DNA from: Clytia hemisphaerica
Taxonomy: Eukaryota > Cnidaria > Hydrozoa > Leptothecata > Clytiidae
Assembly (NCBI GenBank): GCA_902728285.1
Contig: CACVBU010001106.1
Span: forward strand, 200,300 to 264,299
DNA length: 64,000 bases
Direction of reading: 5' to 3'
The position numbers and the translations under genes were made by a program. Numbering within the stretch: the stretch's first letter is position 1; each line of letters starts with the position of its first letter. Under the pieces are notes generated by a model. The model did no database searches. It was not told the origin of the DNA and was given only the letters and a program-made list of their open reading frames with translations. Of this stretch, positions 20,990 through 31,779 are shown piece by piece.

Positions 20990-21630
20990 TAGTGAAATAT
21001 ATTTGGACTGTATATTTCAAAGACATTTTATTTACATCTCAAATGCATTTCAAAAAGCATTCCATCTACAATCCGTCAAGCATTTCAAATACCATCCATG
21101 AAATGTTTCTGGATGGTATAGCTTGGATTGTATTCGAAATGTATATCCAAAAAACTTTTCATGCACAATCCAATTACATTCCAAAAATGCATTTCAAAAG
21201 CATTCCACGAAATGTGAATGGATGGTATCGTGTGGATGGTATTTGAAACGTGATCCAAGAAACTTGTCATGTACAATCCAATTACATTTCAAAAATGCAT
21301 TTCAAAAGCATTCCACGAAATGTGAATGGATGGTATCGTGTGGATGGTATTTGAAACGTGATCCAAGAAATTTGTTATGTACAATCCAATTACATTTCAA
21401 AAGCATTCCACGAAATGTGTCTGGACGGGATTGCTTGGATTATACTTGAAACGTATCCTAAAAACTTTTCATGCATATTCCAAATTGGATTTCAAATTTC
21501 CATGGAATGTGTCTGGATGGTATTGTTTGGATTGTGCTTGAAACGTTTATTTATTGAAAAATCCTTTCATAATTGCACAATCCAAACACATTACAAAAAG
21601 TTCAAAGGCATTCCGCAAGGGGGCAGGAAC
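20990..21630. repeat. 108-bp satellite, about six copies
   Basis: Copies are spaced 108, 108, 94 and 102 bp using the word ACAATCCAATTACATT (21163, 21271, 21379, then diverged). Units contain ATTTCAAAAGCATTCCACGA and GGATGGTAT words. Since 108 is 36 codons, an open frame runs through the middle copies, but I treat it as non-coding. Confidence 0.85.
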
Positions 21631-22349
21631 AGCTAAAATTGGTTAGAATTGTTTAAAATTCACCAGGAAAAGTAGAAAATGTCTCCAGCCACCCTTCAGT
21701 CTATTCCGAGAGAGCTTTTTAGAGTAAGAAAAGAGTATTTTAAAAATTTTTCAAAAAAATATTACTTAATCGAAGACGAGAACTTGATGACAAGTGTATT
21801 TCAAGAAATAAAAATCAGAACCAGTGCCACCAGTTAAAATTTTATGATTTTAATTTTATGAATCAGCAAAATGATTAAACTTCAAATTTGAGAAATTTAG
21901 TATTGCAAAAGTAAGTTAATCCTACAAATCCTAGTATCTATCGTCATACCTAAATTTATTGCTTTCGTGAAAGTAAAAGAATATATTTCACTTACCATAA
22001 ACGATTCAGATTTCTTTAAATCGGATTTTCAAGACAAAGCAACAATGAACCAGCCAAGAATCCCTTGTTATTTCTTTTTTTACAATTTCTCATTTCTTGA
22101 TCTGTGGAAAAAGCAATTCAAATATATAGAAACGGTATGGCAAATAAATTAATATAACAAACCAAAGAATGAAAAGCTTGGTTGACCGAAATGTTCAAGG
22201 TACCTCAAGGTGAATGAAGAAATTCTGTCAGAAAAAAGAAATTATGTTGCTTATATTGGACATATACTCAAGATTGAGAACACATACTCTCAAGTACCTA
22301 ATAAACGGGTAAGTCAGCAGTGAGTAGAAAAAATCTCAAAAATTAATAA
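21631..22349. other. AT-rich stretch, nothing recognised
   Basis: Short frames only, no splice-bounded exon and no inverted-repeat pair found by eye. Confidence 0.4.
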
Positions 22350-22526
22350 GGGGGCCATCCATATAGTACGTACGCAGTGAAGGGGGGGGGAGAGGGGAGA
22401 GGAGGGTTTAGCAAAAGCATTCATCTATTGTTTAAATGACATCATTTCTATTGTTCTCTGTGTACAAGGGGGGAGGGGTACCAAATTTCAAGAAAATCTT
22501 TGCGTACATACTATATGGACTGCCCC
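22350..22526. mobile_element. 177-bp MITE, GGGGCCATCCATATAGTACG ends
   Basis: The left end GGGGGCCATCCATATAGTAC is matched inverted by GTACATACTATATGGACTGC plus CCC on the right. Poly-G runs lie inside each end. No clear target duplication. Confidence 0.75.
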
Positions 22527-22900
22527 AGGTGGAATGGAAAGAAACATTTTTGAAAAGAAGGCTAATAGAAGGATTAGGACAAAAAGGGAACGTTCAAAAT
22601 TATTTTCCCAAAAATTAAAATAATAAATAATATAATATAATATTATATAATAAAGGAAATTAATTAAAAATTAATTTTCTAGAAAACAATTAGCCGGAGG
22701 TACCTAGAAGTAGAGTAAAGGAACATGAAAATCCCATCCTTCAATTTTTTGGGGAAGTATAATTCCAAATTCCATGCCCAATTAGGGCATGAAAAAATTT
22801 AAATTTAAAATATAAGAATAATTATAGAAAGGTAATGAATAATTAATGGTTTCGAATTACAATTGAAATAGCTAGACATAAAGTAATAACTTATATATAC

Positions 22901-23300
22901 AGGGTGTTCTAAAAATATTTTATCTTCGAGTACATGTTTTTTTTTATAAGCATAACGCTTATAAGCATATGAAGGATCATATTTGTAGAATTCCTAAGCA
23001 TAACATAAGCATATGTGTCAGTCTGAAATATTTTTCAAATTATCATTTTTTATCAGTTTAAAATGGTTTGGTTGAGGTCAAGTAAAAAAAAGACATTCCA
23101 CGGCTACCACTGCTCCCAAATCTGAACAAATTTTTACAAAATTTCTAAAATTCAACTAAAACTTGGCTCGGGGTGAATTATAAGCATGATTCATAAGCAT
23201 ATAATAAGCATAATCTATGCCTGGATGCTTTGAGAACTTAAGCATGCACGAGCCTGATCAAGGGGCATACACTTGCTTATAAAAAAAAAACATGTACATA
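22901..23300. mobile_element. Foldback element with reiterated ATAAGCATA words
   Basis: TACATG followed by a T-run and TATAAGCA (22931-22952) is mirrored by TGCTTAT, an A-run and CATGTA (23274-23296). Between them ATAAGCATA-type words occur about eight times. The left flank has AGGGTGTTCTAAAAAT, common at mariner-type MITE ends. Confidence 0.55.
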
Positions 23301-23601
23301 CAGTTACTTTCAAAATTAAAACAAACTATAGACTAGACGGTTCCTTAAAAATTAGTTGAGGAAAACTTTGTCACTCGCTGAATTTGTATTGCGGGGAAGG
23401 TGTACTGTATAGGTCCTCGAGACAATACTTTTCGCATTACTACTTAAAACTATTTTTTTTGATTTTTTTTTGTTTGGACGCTCAAAAAATAAATTTTATT
23501 TCTTGCTATCTAACATTGTCTTTATTGCTGAGAAAGAAGAAAAAGTAGAAGTTCAAGTTTTCCAAAATAAGTTACCGCCAAAATTAATTAACAGCATAAC
23601 G

Positions 23602-26600
23602 TTAAAGTGTGGCATTGTGCGGTTCATTTTTCTCTTCTTCTTCTTCTTCAGATTGGATTAGCCACTTTTTGCCGAATTTCAAATAGTGGCGGGCAGACTG
23701 AACAACATTTGTGCACATTTCATTAATGCGGCTTTTGTCGATTTCAGTCCTTGTTTTATCGTAGCGACTGACTACGTCGTATGTGTTTGCTTTACAAAAG
23801 ACTGAAAACATAAAATAATCAAAACCTTATTGTATAGCATAATCAAAAAAATCTCAAATTTATTTGTTAGTCAGATTTGAGTATCCATGTTTTTAGAAAC
23901 CATTGATAACAGGTGCTTGTTAAGATTTTTAAATTTCACAATATCATTGTAATAATCCATCCAAAAGAATTTGTGAGCCATAGGCTAATTTTTCTACTGA
24001 ATTCCATGGTTAGTTCAGATGCATCACTAAAATCTTTTTAGGAACAGAGAAACTGATGGTTCATATGAAATAACAAATTTAAAACTCACTTTGAATGACA
24101 TTCAACAAATCTTTGGGAAATTCATCCATCCCATTTACCCCTGTGTGGTTCAGGGTAACCAGCTCACGTTGGGAAAACAATCTAGAAGGAAATAAAGCAC
24201 ATTTTATCAAGGTAAATCTTAGCGGATAACAAGCAGATTTTTTATTAGAAATTTCTCACCCCTTCAAAAACATAAAAATAGAATAAAGAAACCCAACCTT
24301 TTAAGTAGGTAAGGAAAACATTTTCCAAACTCTGGAAGAAGGTGCGCCTGACAAATGGTGTCCTTCTTCAGGAAGATCCCGCTTCCTTTGACGAGCTCCA
24401 TCTGAAAAGGAGAAAAATTATATAATAGACTCTTCCAGAAAATGTTTGTTTGTTCACCCCGGTTGGAAGATATTGTCCTGGGGGTAGCAAAAATTCGTCA
24501 AAATTTGAATTGTTTGGGGTGTAGATTTGCTCTGCCCAGGGGTAATTTTGGGTCTGAGGGTCAGGTGATGCTTGTTTGGGGGGGGGGGTGAAACCCGTTG
24601 TCCTAGGGGTCTAAAAACAAAGGAAAATTGTTATAATCCTCTACCCCCATAAACAATTTTTTTTTCTGGAAGAGGCCAATTATTGGTCAATCATAAATAT
24701 TTTAAGAATAAACTCACTTTGTTATTTCCAGGGATGCGGAAGAACGGTTTTCGCAATAGACGTTTTTCTTTAGACAGTTCCTAAACAGGCAACAAAAAAA
24801 ATAAAAAAGAGACTTATAATCTGAGTGCAAAGTTGTAGCACAGTTCTTGATCCTGCATAATACTTAATCTTCTGAGCTTAATTCCCCTACGATTAAGCAC
24901 AGAAGGGGTAGAATAAGAGGGAGTGGTGAAGCTTTTCTAGTAGAAATTTCGTGGGTGTAATAAGACTCGTAGCTGCAAAGTTTATTTATTAGGTACCCAA
25001 TAGTATTACCTTTTGGAATGAGTTGAAATTCCGATTTAATTTCTGCTTCACTAAAAAGAAATTTATTAAAATTAGGCTTTAACAAGGTTTGTTTACTGAT
25101 ACCCTTCATAGCCCCCTTTTTAACAGGGAGTCAAACTTTTCTGAAAAGTCTTTATAGGGATCCTTATCCCCTATCTATCCCCTATCCCCTAAGATTTTCT
25201 GAAGAAAAAGGGGGGTTTTTGGAGGGATCAAGTAAAGAGAGGGGGATAACAACTTTGGGTCAAAATCTGTATCATATTTTAGTTAAATACAATTGATTTT
25301 TTTAAATTGGACCGCTGCTGTAAATAGTGGTAGGGTTGGAATATGAAACATACACGCTGTTACTTCTTTCTTCAAGTTTGTTATCATCAGATCTTTCTTT
25401 GAACATTCCGCGCAAAGTTTTTTGCAAGAGGCATCTAAAAATACAAAATGAAGAGCTAGAAGCCATTTCATTTAAAACAAAATATCCGATAACATGTCTG
25501 GTTGATATGGTTTCAAATTACCTTAAGGGAACTAATTTTCGCAGTGCAACTCTAAACAATTAAGCAAGATAGAAAGTTCAATGCAGTACCTTTAGGCTGT
25601 AAGTAAGGAATTTCTGGTGATGGCTCGTCTGCTCTTGGTCTTACGCCTGAGATTTCTAAATAATTACATATTAAAATCATTATTTTGAAATTAGTGCTCA
25701 AAGCAGAGATTCTCAGAGAAAAATTAGGCTTTACACACAACTCTAAGCCAGATTCTTCTGTTTTTGAGATCGCGGAAATGCATCTTTCAAAACCTCTGAG
25801 AGAAAATCTGTCTGAGATGGAAGAATTTTGAACACTGTTAAATTCTAGTAACTACTAGAACAGTATAAACAACAGTCATTGAATAGAGAGATTCAGATGA
25901 GTTTATGTTTGTAAATAATCACTTGAGTGTCTCAAAAGAAATTACACTGTTTTAAACAATAGAATGTTAATAAACAAAAACATAAATCAATAGAATATAC
26001 CCTCTAACCAAGCTGCATTCATTGTGCTGGAATTCAAAAGTCCTGAACAAAAAAAAACAAAAAGAGAAGTGTACTCAAGTAAGGTCTCTAATCATCACCT
26101 TATATTTACAAAGTAATAGCATTTCACCTCCAATATTTTTTTAATAATAATTTTTTTCATACCCTGTTCTTGGCATCTACCAAACTTGAAAAATGCCTAT
26201 CTTTAAGGTTTTAAGATTGGAAAACACTGTGCTTTGACTGCCTCCCACTCAATTAATTGCCACAAAAATTGCCTTTAAAATGGGAAATTCATTGTAAATT
26301 GGGCTAAATTCCCTTTCTGAAGTAAAAAATTAGAGGAAAACACTCAAATCTCATAATAGACAGGGTATACATTGAATATAAATAACTGTCCTGGGTGGAA
26401 AAAACCCAAGAAGAATCAAAATTTAAAGAAAAACCTAAGAACTAAGGGTAAATACCTGTGAAATATCCTTGACCACCACTTGTTTGAAGAGTGGCGTAAC
26501 TTTTTGGTGTCGAAATTCCTCCTACAAATGAATAGAAAGGAAAACTATTTTCTTAATAAGTTTAAAAAAACCAGTGAAGTCTGGTGAAGTAGGGTCAACC

Positions 26601-29600
26601 TAGCCAGCAAACTCATAGTGTACTCCCCCTTTCTGCAGGAGGGATTTTTTTCCCGAAAACTTTCCAAAAGAGGGGGGATTTATTGGTGGATTTTACAAAG
26701 GGCCTATAATTTTTCTTTTTGGGGAAGCTAAAAATTGAGCCAGGAGGAAACTATGAAACTGAAGGTCCTCAAATAATTTATACAGTCAGTAAGATTCATT
26801 TTAGCTGTTTAAGTTAGAGGACCTACAATTTGGATCAAAGCAGAGAATAAAAAGAACTTTAGAATTACTCTTACTTTTAACTGAAAGAGGAGTCCCGTCC
26901 AGATCACTGGAAACATTAATGCCTTGTGATAGGGCATGACCAATCGATTCATCACCAGGAGTAGGCTGTTCGTCTTGTGATTGGTCTTCCACTACTATTT
27001 CTTCATTTCCTTGTGAAACTGTTTCTTCATTTCCTTGTGAAACTGTTTCTTCATTTCCTTGTGAAACTGTTTCTTCATTTCCTTGTGAATTTTCAGCTTG
27101 TAATTGTGCTTTATTACTTTGGGAACATCCAGGACGTTTGTCTTGTATTTGGGCATCACTTTGCTGGCTTGTCATTTTTCCATCATCAGTTGTGGGATTT
27201 TCAGCTTTATTACCAGTTGGACTTTGGGAACATCCAGGCAATGTATTGAGGTGAGGCAAGCTAAGATGAATTATTTCAAATTATACCGAGTGACTCAAAA
27301 AAACTTTGGACGTTTGGTGACTCACTGAGACCGAATCTAAACTCAAAAACACTTTTATTAGAGGATAGTCTAACTTAGATTTTGAGGTATAATTTTATAA
27401 GTTGGTCAAGTAGTTGTCAAAAGCTTTTGAAGTCAAAATTCACTTTCGATAAGTGTGAAAAACAGGCTACTGTATCATTTTCGAAATGAACATTTTGTCA
27501 AATATTTCTAACAATTGCCAAATTTGCTAAAAACTGGCTGTTATGAGCGAAAAAATTTTTTTTAAAATTGTTTTAACAATCAATTAAGTCGTAAAAGTAG
27601 TTAAATATGTCAAAAAATAAGCTATTTTTTTCATTTGCATAAATTTAACAGCCCTTTTAATTACGTGTTTTTTAGATTTTTCGAAAAGCAAATTTTAACT
27701 TCAAAAGCTTACTTGAGAACTACCTGACCTGATGACTTGAACAAAATTCAAAAGCTATACCTGAAAATTTAAGTTAGACTACCCTCTTTCTAATAACAGA
27801 AACTTTAAGGCTATACACAAATTTAAAAAAAATTAAACAAATTTTTACTGTAACAATCGGGCTAAACTGAATTCTTGTTTAATAAAACACATTATTAAAA
27901 TACTTATTTAGATCTTGTAACTTCTGCTGTAGCTGAGCTTTTTGCTTGGCATTCTTCAGGTCTCTCTTTTCCTTCAGCAATTTCTGTCTCTCTGCCTTGG
28001 CTGGATAAAAGGGAATAATCTTTATTGGGAAATAAAAAGAACACGTGAATAGGCAAGAAAATTAAACAGGTTGGATGACGCTTGATGCTTCATTCTCTAA
28101 AATTTAACATGCACACAAAATTCCATGATACATGTCTGATAGGAGTGTAGGGTGGTTTTGAAAATATTCCAGGTGGTGTAGCTTTTTAGGGGTGTTCTAC
28201 CTTGGAGTGAAGTGTTTCAGGGGTGTTTTACCTTGGCATAGTGTCCTTCAGGTTCCATCCCCCCATACCTAAAATGAAAATTTTCCATCCCCCCTCGTTT
28301 TTCCCCACCCTGGCTCTAAAAATTTTAAAACAATTTTAATACAATTCAAAGAATGTCTTTTATATACCTTTTAATTCTAATTCCGACTCTGGTGACTTCT
28401 TTTTTTTCTTGTTTCTTTCATTAACTGATGTAACTGCTGTAACTTCTGTAACTGCTGTAATGGATGAAGCAAAATTTTTTTTATAAATAAAATTCCTCCA
28501 AACAGCTCTTTATAAACAAGACGCAGTTATCAGTTTATCGGCGCTACAAATACGAGAAAATATAATTCACTAGAAAACTTCTACAAAAAACTATGCTACT
28601 ATGCATGCAGGCCTCCAATGTAAAAGAGTTTGTCTCAAAATACTGGAAGAAATATCAACTCACAATTTATTTGATCACTGGTAGCTTTTGCTTTCCTCTT
28701 TGACACTACCATGATTTCTGCAGGATAATAGAATCCCTCAAACAATGCAAGAACATTTTGTTTCTCGCAATATAATGTTGGATGGATTGTAGGCAAACAC
28801 TCCAATGCCTTTGAAATAAAAGGAATATTGACGTAATAAAATTTGTGAATTCATTTATTGGACATTTTCAATAGGACAAAATTTGAGCCAAACCCCATTC
28901 CAAATGCCCTGTTTATATTTTCTGAAATATAGATTTTTGAGAAAAGGCCAAAATTGGTGAATATCTCAATAACTATAACATCTCAATTTGTCATCAATTG
29001 AGCAAAAACTTCCTAACATCAACAGATGGATACATAAGTCAGTAAACTGTGATTACAAAATTGACTAACTAGGCATCTAAAAACATTTAAAAAACGATAA
29101 GTATTAGAGGAATACTTACACCTGGGGCTATTCCTAATACATTCCCATGCTCATCATATTCCAAATCCAGCCCTGCCTTAGACAGCTCTGCCAAAGCCTT
29201 GCAACAAAAAACCCCAGCATCCTTTAGTTCACTTTCGATTCCGTCAATGTATCGGATTTTCAATTTCACACCAGTTTCTAAAATTTTAACAAAAATGAAC
29301 AATGAATAAAACGATTGGTGGGCTGGCCTTTGATCTTTCATCATGACTGAAGCATTATCAGAAAGGTCAATTGTTAAAATTGCTATTTTAGTCCTGGGTC
29401 AGAAAAATTATCTCCACATAATAACACAGAATTCTAAATAAGGCAATTAGCTCGCAATTTTTTTTTAAAAGTTGAAAATTTGTATAACTTCAAAATCAAA
29501 ATATTACTTGTTGAGACTTACCCGGACTGAATGCGTGACAACGTACCTACACGATCCGCCCGCTTCATGCAAACTTGTCAGCCGCACGCATCAGGCCGAC

Positions 29601-31453
29601 AGAATAAGTTATATACCAGTTAAGCGTTGACTGTCTTTTATACCTTTTAATTCTAATTCCGAATCTGGTGACTTCTTTTTTTTCTTGTTTCTTTCATTAA
29701 CTTCTGTAACTGCTGTAACTTCTGTAACTGCTGTAATGGATCAAGCAAAAAATTTATAAATAAAATTCCTCCAAACAGCTCTTTATAAACAAGAGGCAGT
29801 TATCAGTTTATCGGCTCTACAAATACGAGAAAATATAATTCACTAGAAAACTTCTACAAAATACTATGCTACTATGCATGCAGGCTGTAGAGCCTCCAAT
29901 GTAAAGGAGTTTGTCTCAAAATACTGGAAGAAATATCGACTTACAATTTTGTTGATCACTGGTAGCTTTTGCTTTCCTCTTTGACACTACCATGATTTCT
30001 GCAGGATAATAGAATCCCTCAAACAATGCAAGAACATTTTGTTTCTCGCAATATAATGTTGGATGGATTGTAGGCAAACATTCCAATGCCTTTGAAATAA
30101 AAGGAATATTGACGTAATAAAATTTGTAAATTCATTTATTGGAGGACATTTTCAATAGGATAAAATTTAAGCCAAACCCCATTCCAAATGCCCTGTTTAT
30201 ATTTTCTGAAATATAGATTTTTGAGAAAAAGGTCAAAATTGGTGAATATCTCAATAACTATAACATCTATATTTGTTGTAGATACCATCATATCTGTCAA
30301 ATCTCATCAATTGAGCAAAAACTTCCTAACATCAACAGATGGATACATAAGTCAGTAAACTGTGAATCTATAAAAATTTAAAAAACGATAAGTATTAGAG
30401 GAAAACTTACATCAGGGGCTATTCCTAATACATTCCCATGCTCATCAGATTGCAAATCCAGCCCTGCCTTAGACAGCTCTGCCAAAGCCTTGCAACAAAA
30501 AAACCCAGCATCCTTTAGTTCACTTTCGATTCCGTCGTTGTATCGAATTTTCAATTTCACACCAGTTTCTAAAATTTTAACAAAAATGAACAATGAATAA
30601 AACGATTGGCGGGCTGGCCTTTGATCCATAGCAAAACTTCCAGATTTTATGGGCTACTTATTTTTCAAATCTGAGATACTTAGATTTGTAATTTTCAATT
30701 TCTGCTTTAAAACAATAGAATTTCAAAGTGAGGTATGTGTGACGTACGAAAATCTGAAATTTCAAATCGTCATATCTTAACTTCAGAATGTTTGGCAGCA
30801 AAAATATCCGCGTAAATTTCTCTCAAAAAATAAAAGAAAACATGGAGGGTGATGGTGGAATTTCAGACTCTCCGACTCTCATTTTTCAGAAGAAATCATG
30901 GTCGGTCGGCTCAAAAAATAAAAGAAAACATGGAGGGTGATGGTGGAGTTTCAGTCTCTCTGACTCTCATTTTTCAGAAGAAATCATGGTCGGTCAGCTC
31001 AAAAAATAAAAGAAAACATGGAGGGTGATGGTGGAATTTCAGACTCTCCGACTCTCATTTTTCAGAAGAAATCATGGTCGGTCGGCTCAAAAAATAAAAG
31101 AAAACATGGAGGGTGATGGTGGAGTTTCAGTCTCTCCGACTCTCATTTTTCAGAAGAAATCATGGTCGGTCGGGTGACGGGAACCAAACAATTTTTTTCC
31201 AGCGGCCTCTTTAAAAACAAAGGTTTATTTCAGCCTTTTTTGCTACTAGCTAAACTAGCTTGTTACCTTTATGTCTCATAAAAAGAAGCAATTTTGGTGA
31301 TTGAAGGAAATAGGCCCAAACTTGTGGTGAAAATATAATAATAGGCAGGGGATAGTATATAGATAATAAATTTGTGGGTGCTTGAATTCGTTTCAACACA
31401 AATTTACCTTCAGTGACATCTAACTTCCGCTTCACACTTTTACGTTTCCCCAT
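23602..31453 (-). CDS. BEN domain-containing protein, 17 exons, 670 aa
   Basis: Exons in transcript order: 31453-31408, 30568-30411, 30089-29945, 29730-29644, 29277-29120, 28808-28664, 28454-28368, 28000-27904, 27260-26875, 26521-26456, 26042-26001, 25655-25590, 25434-25364, 24780-24718, 24401-24298, 24181-24090, 23801-23602. They sum to 2013 nt, divisible by three, with compatible phases. Residues ~1-15 are basic. Residues 16-145 and 146-275 are tandem copies of a module (KLKIRY..., CLPTIHPTLYCEKQN..., VTEV... with a KKKK stretch). A coiled segment (~276-305), an acidic/Gln-rich linker with an 8-residue repeat and a second short coil (~505-530) follow. The C-terminus (~540-640) fits a BEN domain: LVKGSGIFLKK, LLPEFGKCFPYLLKRLFS, IDKSRINEMC, then a Glu run. 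BEN proteins act in chromatin and DNA binding; the nuclear role is inferred. Confidence 0.82.
24424..24677 (-). mobile_element. ~250-bp CTCTTCCAGAAAA MITE in a BEN-gene intron
   Basis: CTCTTCCAGAAAA (about 24427) and TTTTTCTGGAAGAG (about 24660) form the inverted ends. The interior matches 19169-19345 on the opposite strand. It lies between exons 14 and 15 of the BEN gene. Confidence 0.75.
26997..27091 (-). repeat. 24-bp coding tandem repeat, four copies
   Basis: Within exon 9 of the BEN gene; each copy encodes SQGNEETV (last one IV). Near-identical codons imply recent slippage. In frame, so length changes would be tolerated. Confidence 0.9.
27283..27835. mobile_element. ~550-bp foldback element in a BEN-gene intron
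   Basis: A left arm containing ATAGTCTAACTTAGATTTTG is mirrored in a right arm (27690-27830) containing AAATTTAAGTTAGACTACC. The left tip TATACCGAGTGACTCAAAAA resembles the MITE at 18887. Right tip not resolved. Confidence 0.65.
28353..30628. repeat. Tandem ~1-kb duplication carrying three BEN-gene exons
   Basis: Left copy 28353-29336 and right copy 29627-30628 match over exons and introns, with small indels (for example ~40 bp extra near 30270-30310). A unique ~290-bp spacer lies between. Each copy holds exons of 158, 145 and 87 bp with intact splice sites. Differences are scattered, so this is not an exact assembly echo. Confidence 0.92.
30822..31173. repeat. 88-bp minisatellite, four copies, in BEN-gene intron 1
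   Basis: Starts at 30822, 30910, 30998 and 31086 with exact 88-bp period; each contains AAAACATGGAGGGTGATGG and AGAAATCATGGTCGGTC. Copies alternate at a few sites (GAATTTCAGAC versus GAGTTTCAGTC), hinting at a 176-bp higher-order doublet. Confidence 0.92.
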
Positions 31454-31779
31454 TGGATTGTTTGTTTAAAGGGTGTGACGAGATGATTGGATTTCTTTAA
31501 AAAATCTTGACGTTTTGGTCTTCCTGTTCGTTCCTGTGCTCCTTTTCAACCTTCCGTCGCTGTTTCTGTATCGTTTTGGAAACTGGGCACTAAGATAAAG
31601 TTCCCGCCGATTTTTTTATGAACACGGTAACCGAAAGATATCTGAACGCCACTTATAACACCTCAAATTAAAGTCGGCTGACGTAGCTCTTTTTAATAAC
31701 AAAGATGGTAGCTTTAGCCGCGTTGAGAGTTTAACTAGACGGATTCCGACTTGGACACGGTGTAACTACGAAAAAATAC
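31454..31779. promoter_or_regulatory. Divergent promoter region between the BEN gene and the 31,780 gene
   Basis: 326 bp separate the start codon of the minus-strand BEN gene from that of the plus-strand candidate. It is slightly more GC-rich than the surroundings, with words such as GGCTGACGTAGC and AAAGATGG. No TATA box was recognised. A shared bidirectional promoter is inferred from geometry only. Confidence 0.45.

Noticed and set aside
21123..21449. 108-codon open frame with internal protein repeats
   Set aside because: It is produced by a 108-bp satellite whose period is divisible by three. Flanking units break the frame and there is no splice or start context.
26977..27249. Plus-strand hydrophobic frame with LFLHFLVK repeats
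   Set aside because: Antisense of the 24-bp repeat in BEN exon 9, where the minus strand gives a consistent exon.
28240..28310. Possible additional BEN-gene exon
   Set aside because: No phase-compatible acceptor/donor pair, and the 17-exon model already closes in frame without it.
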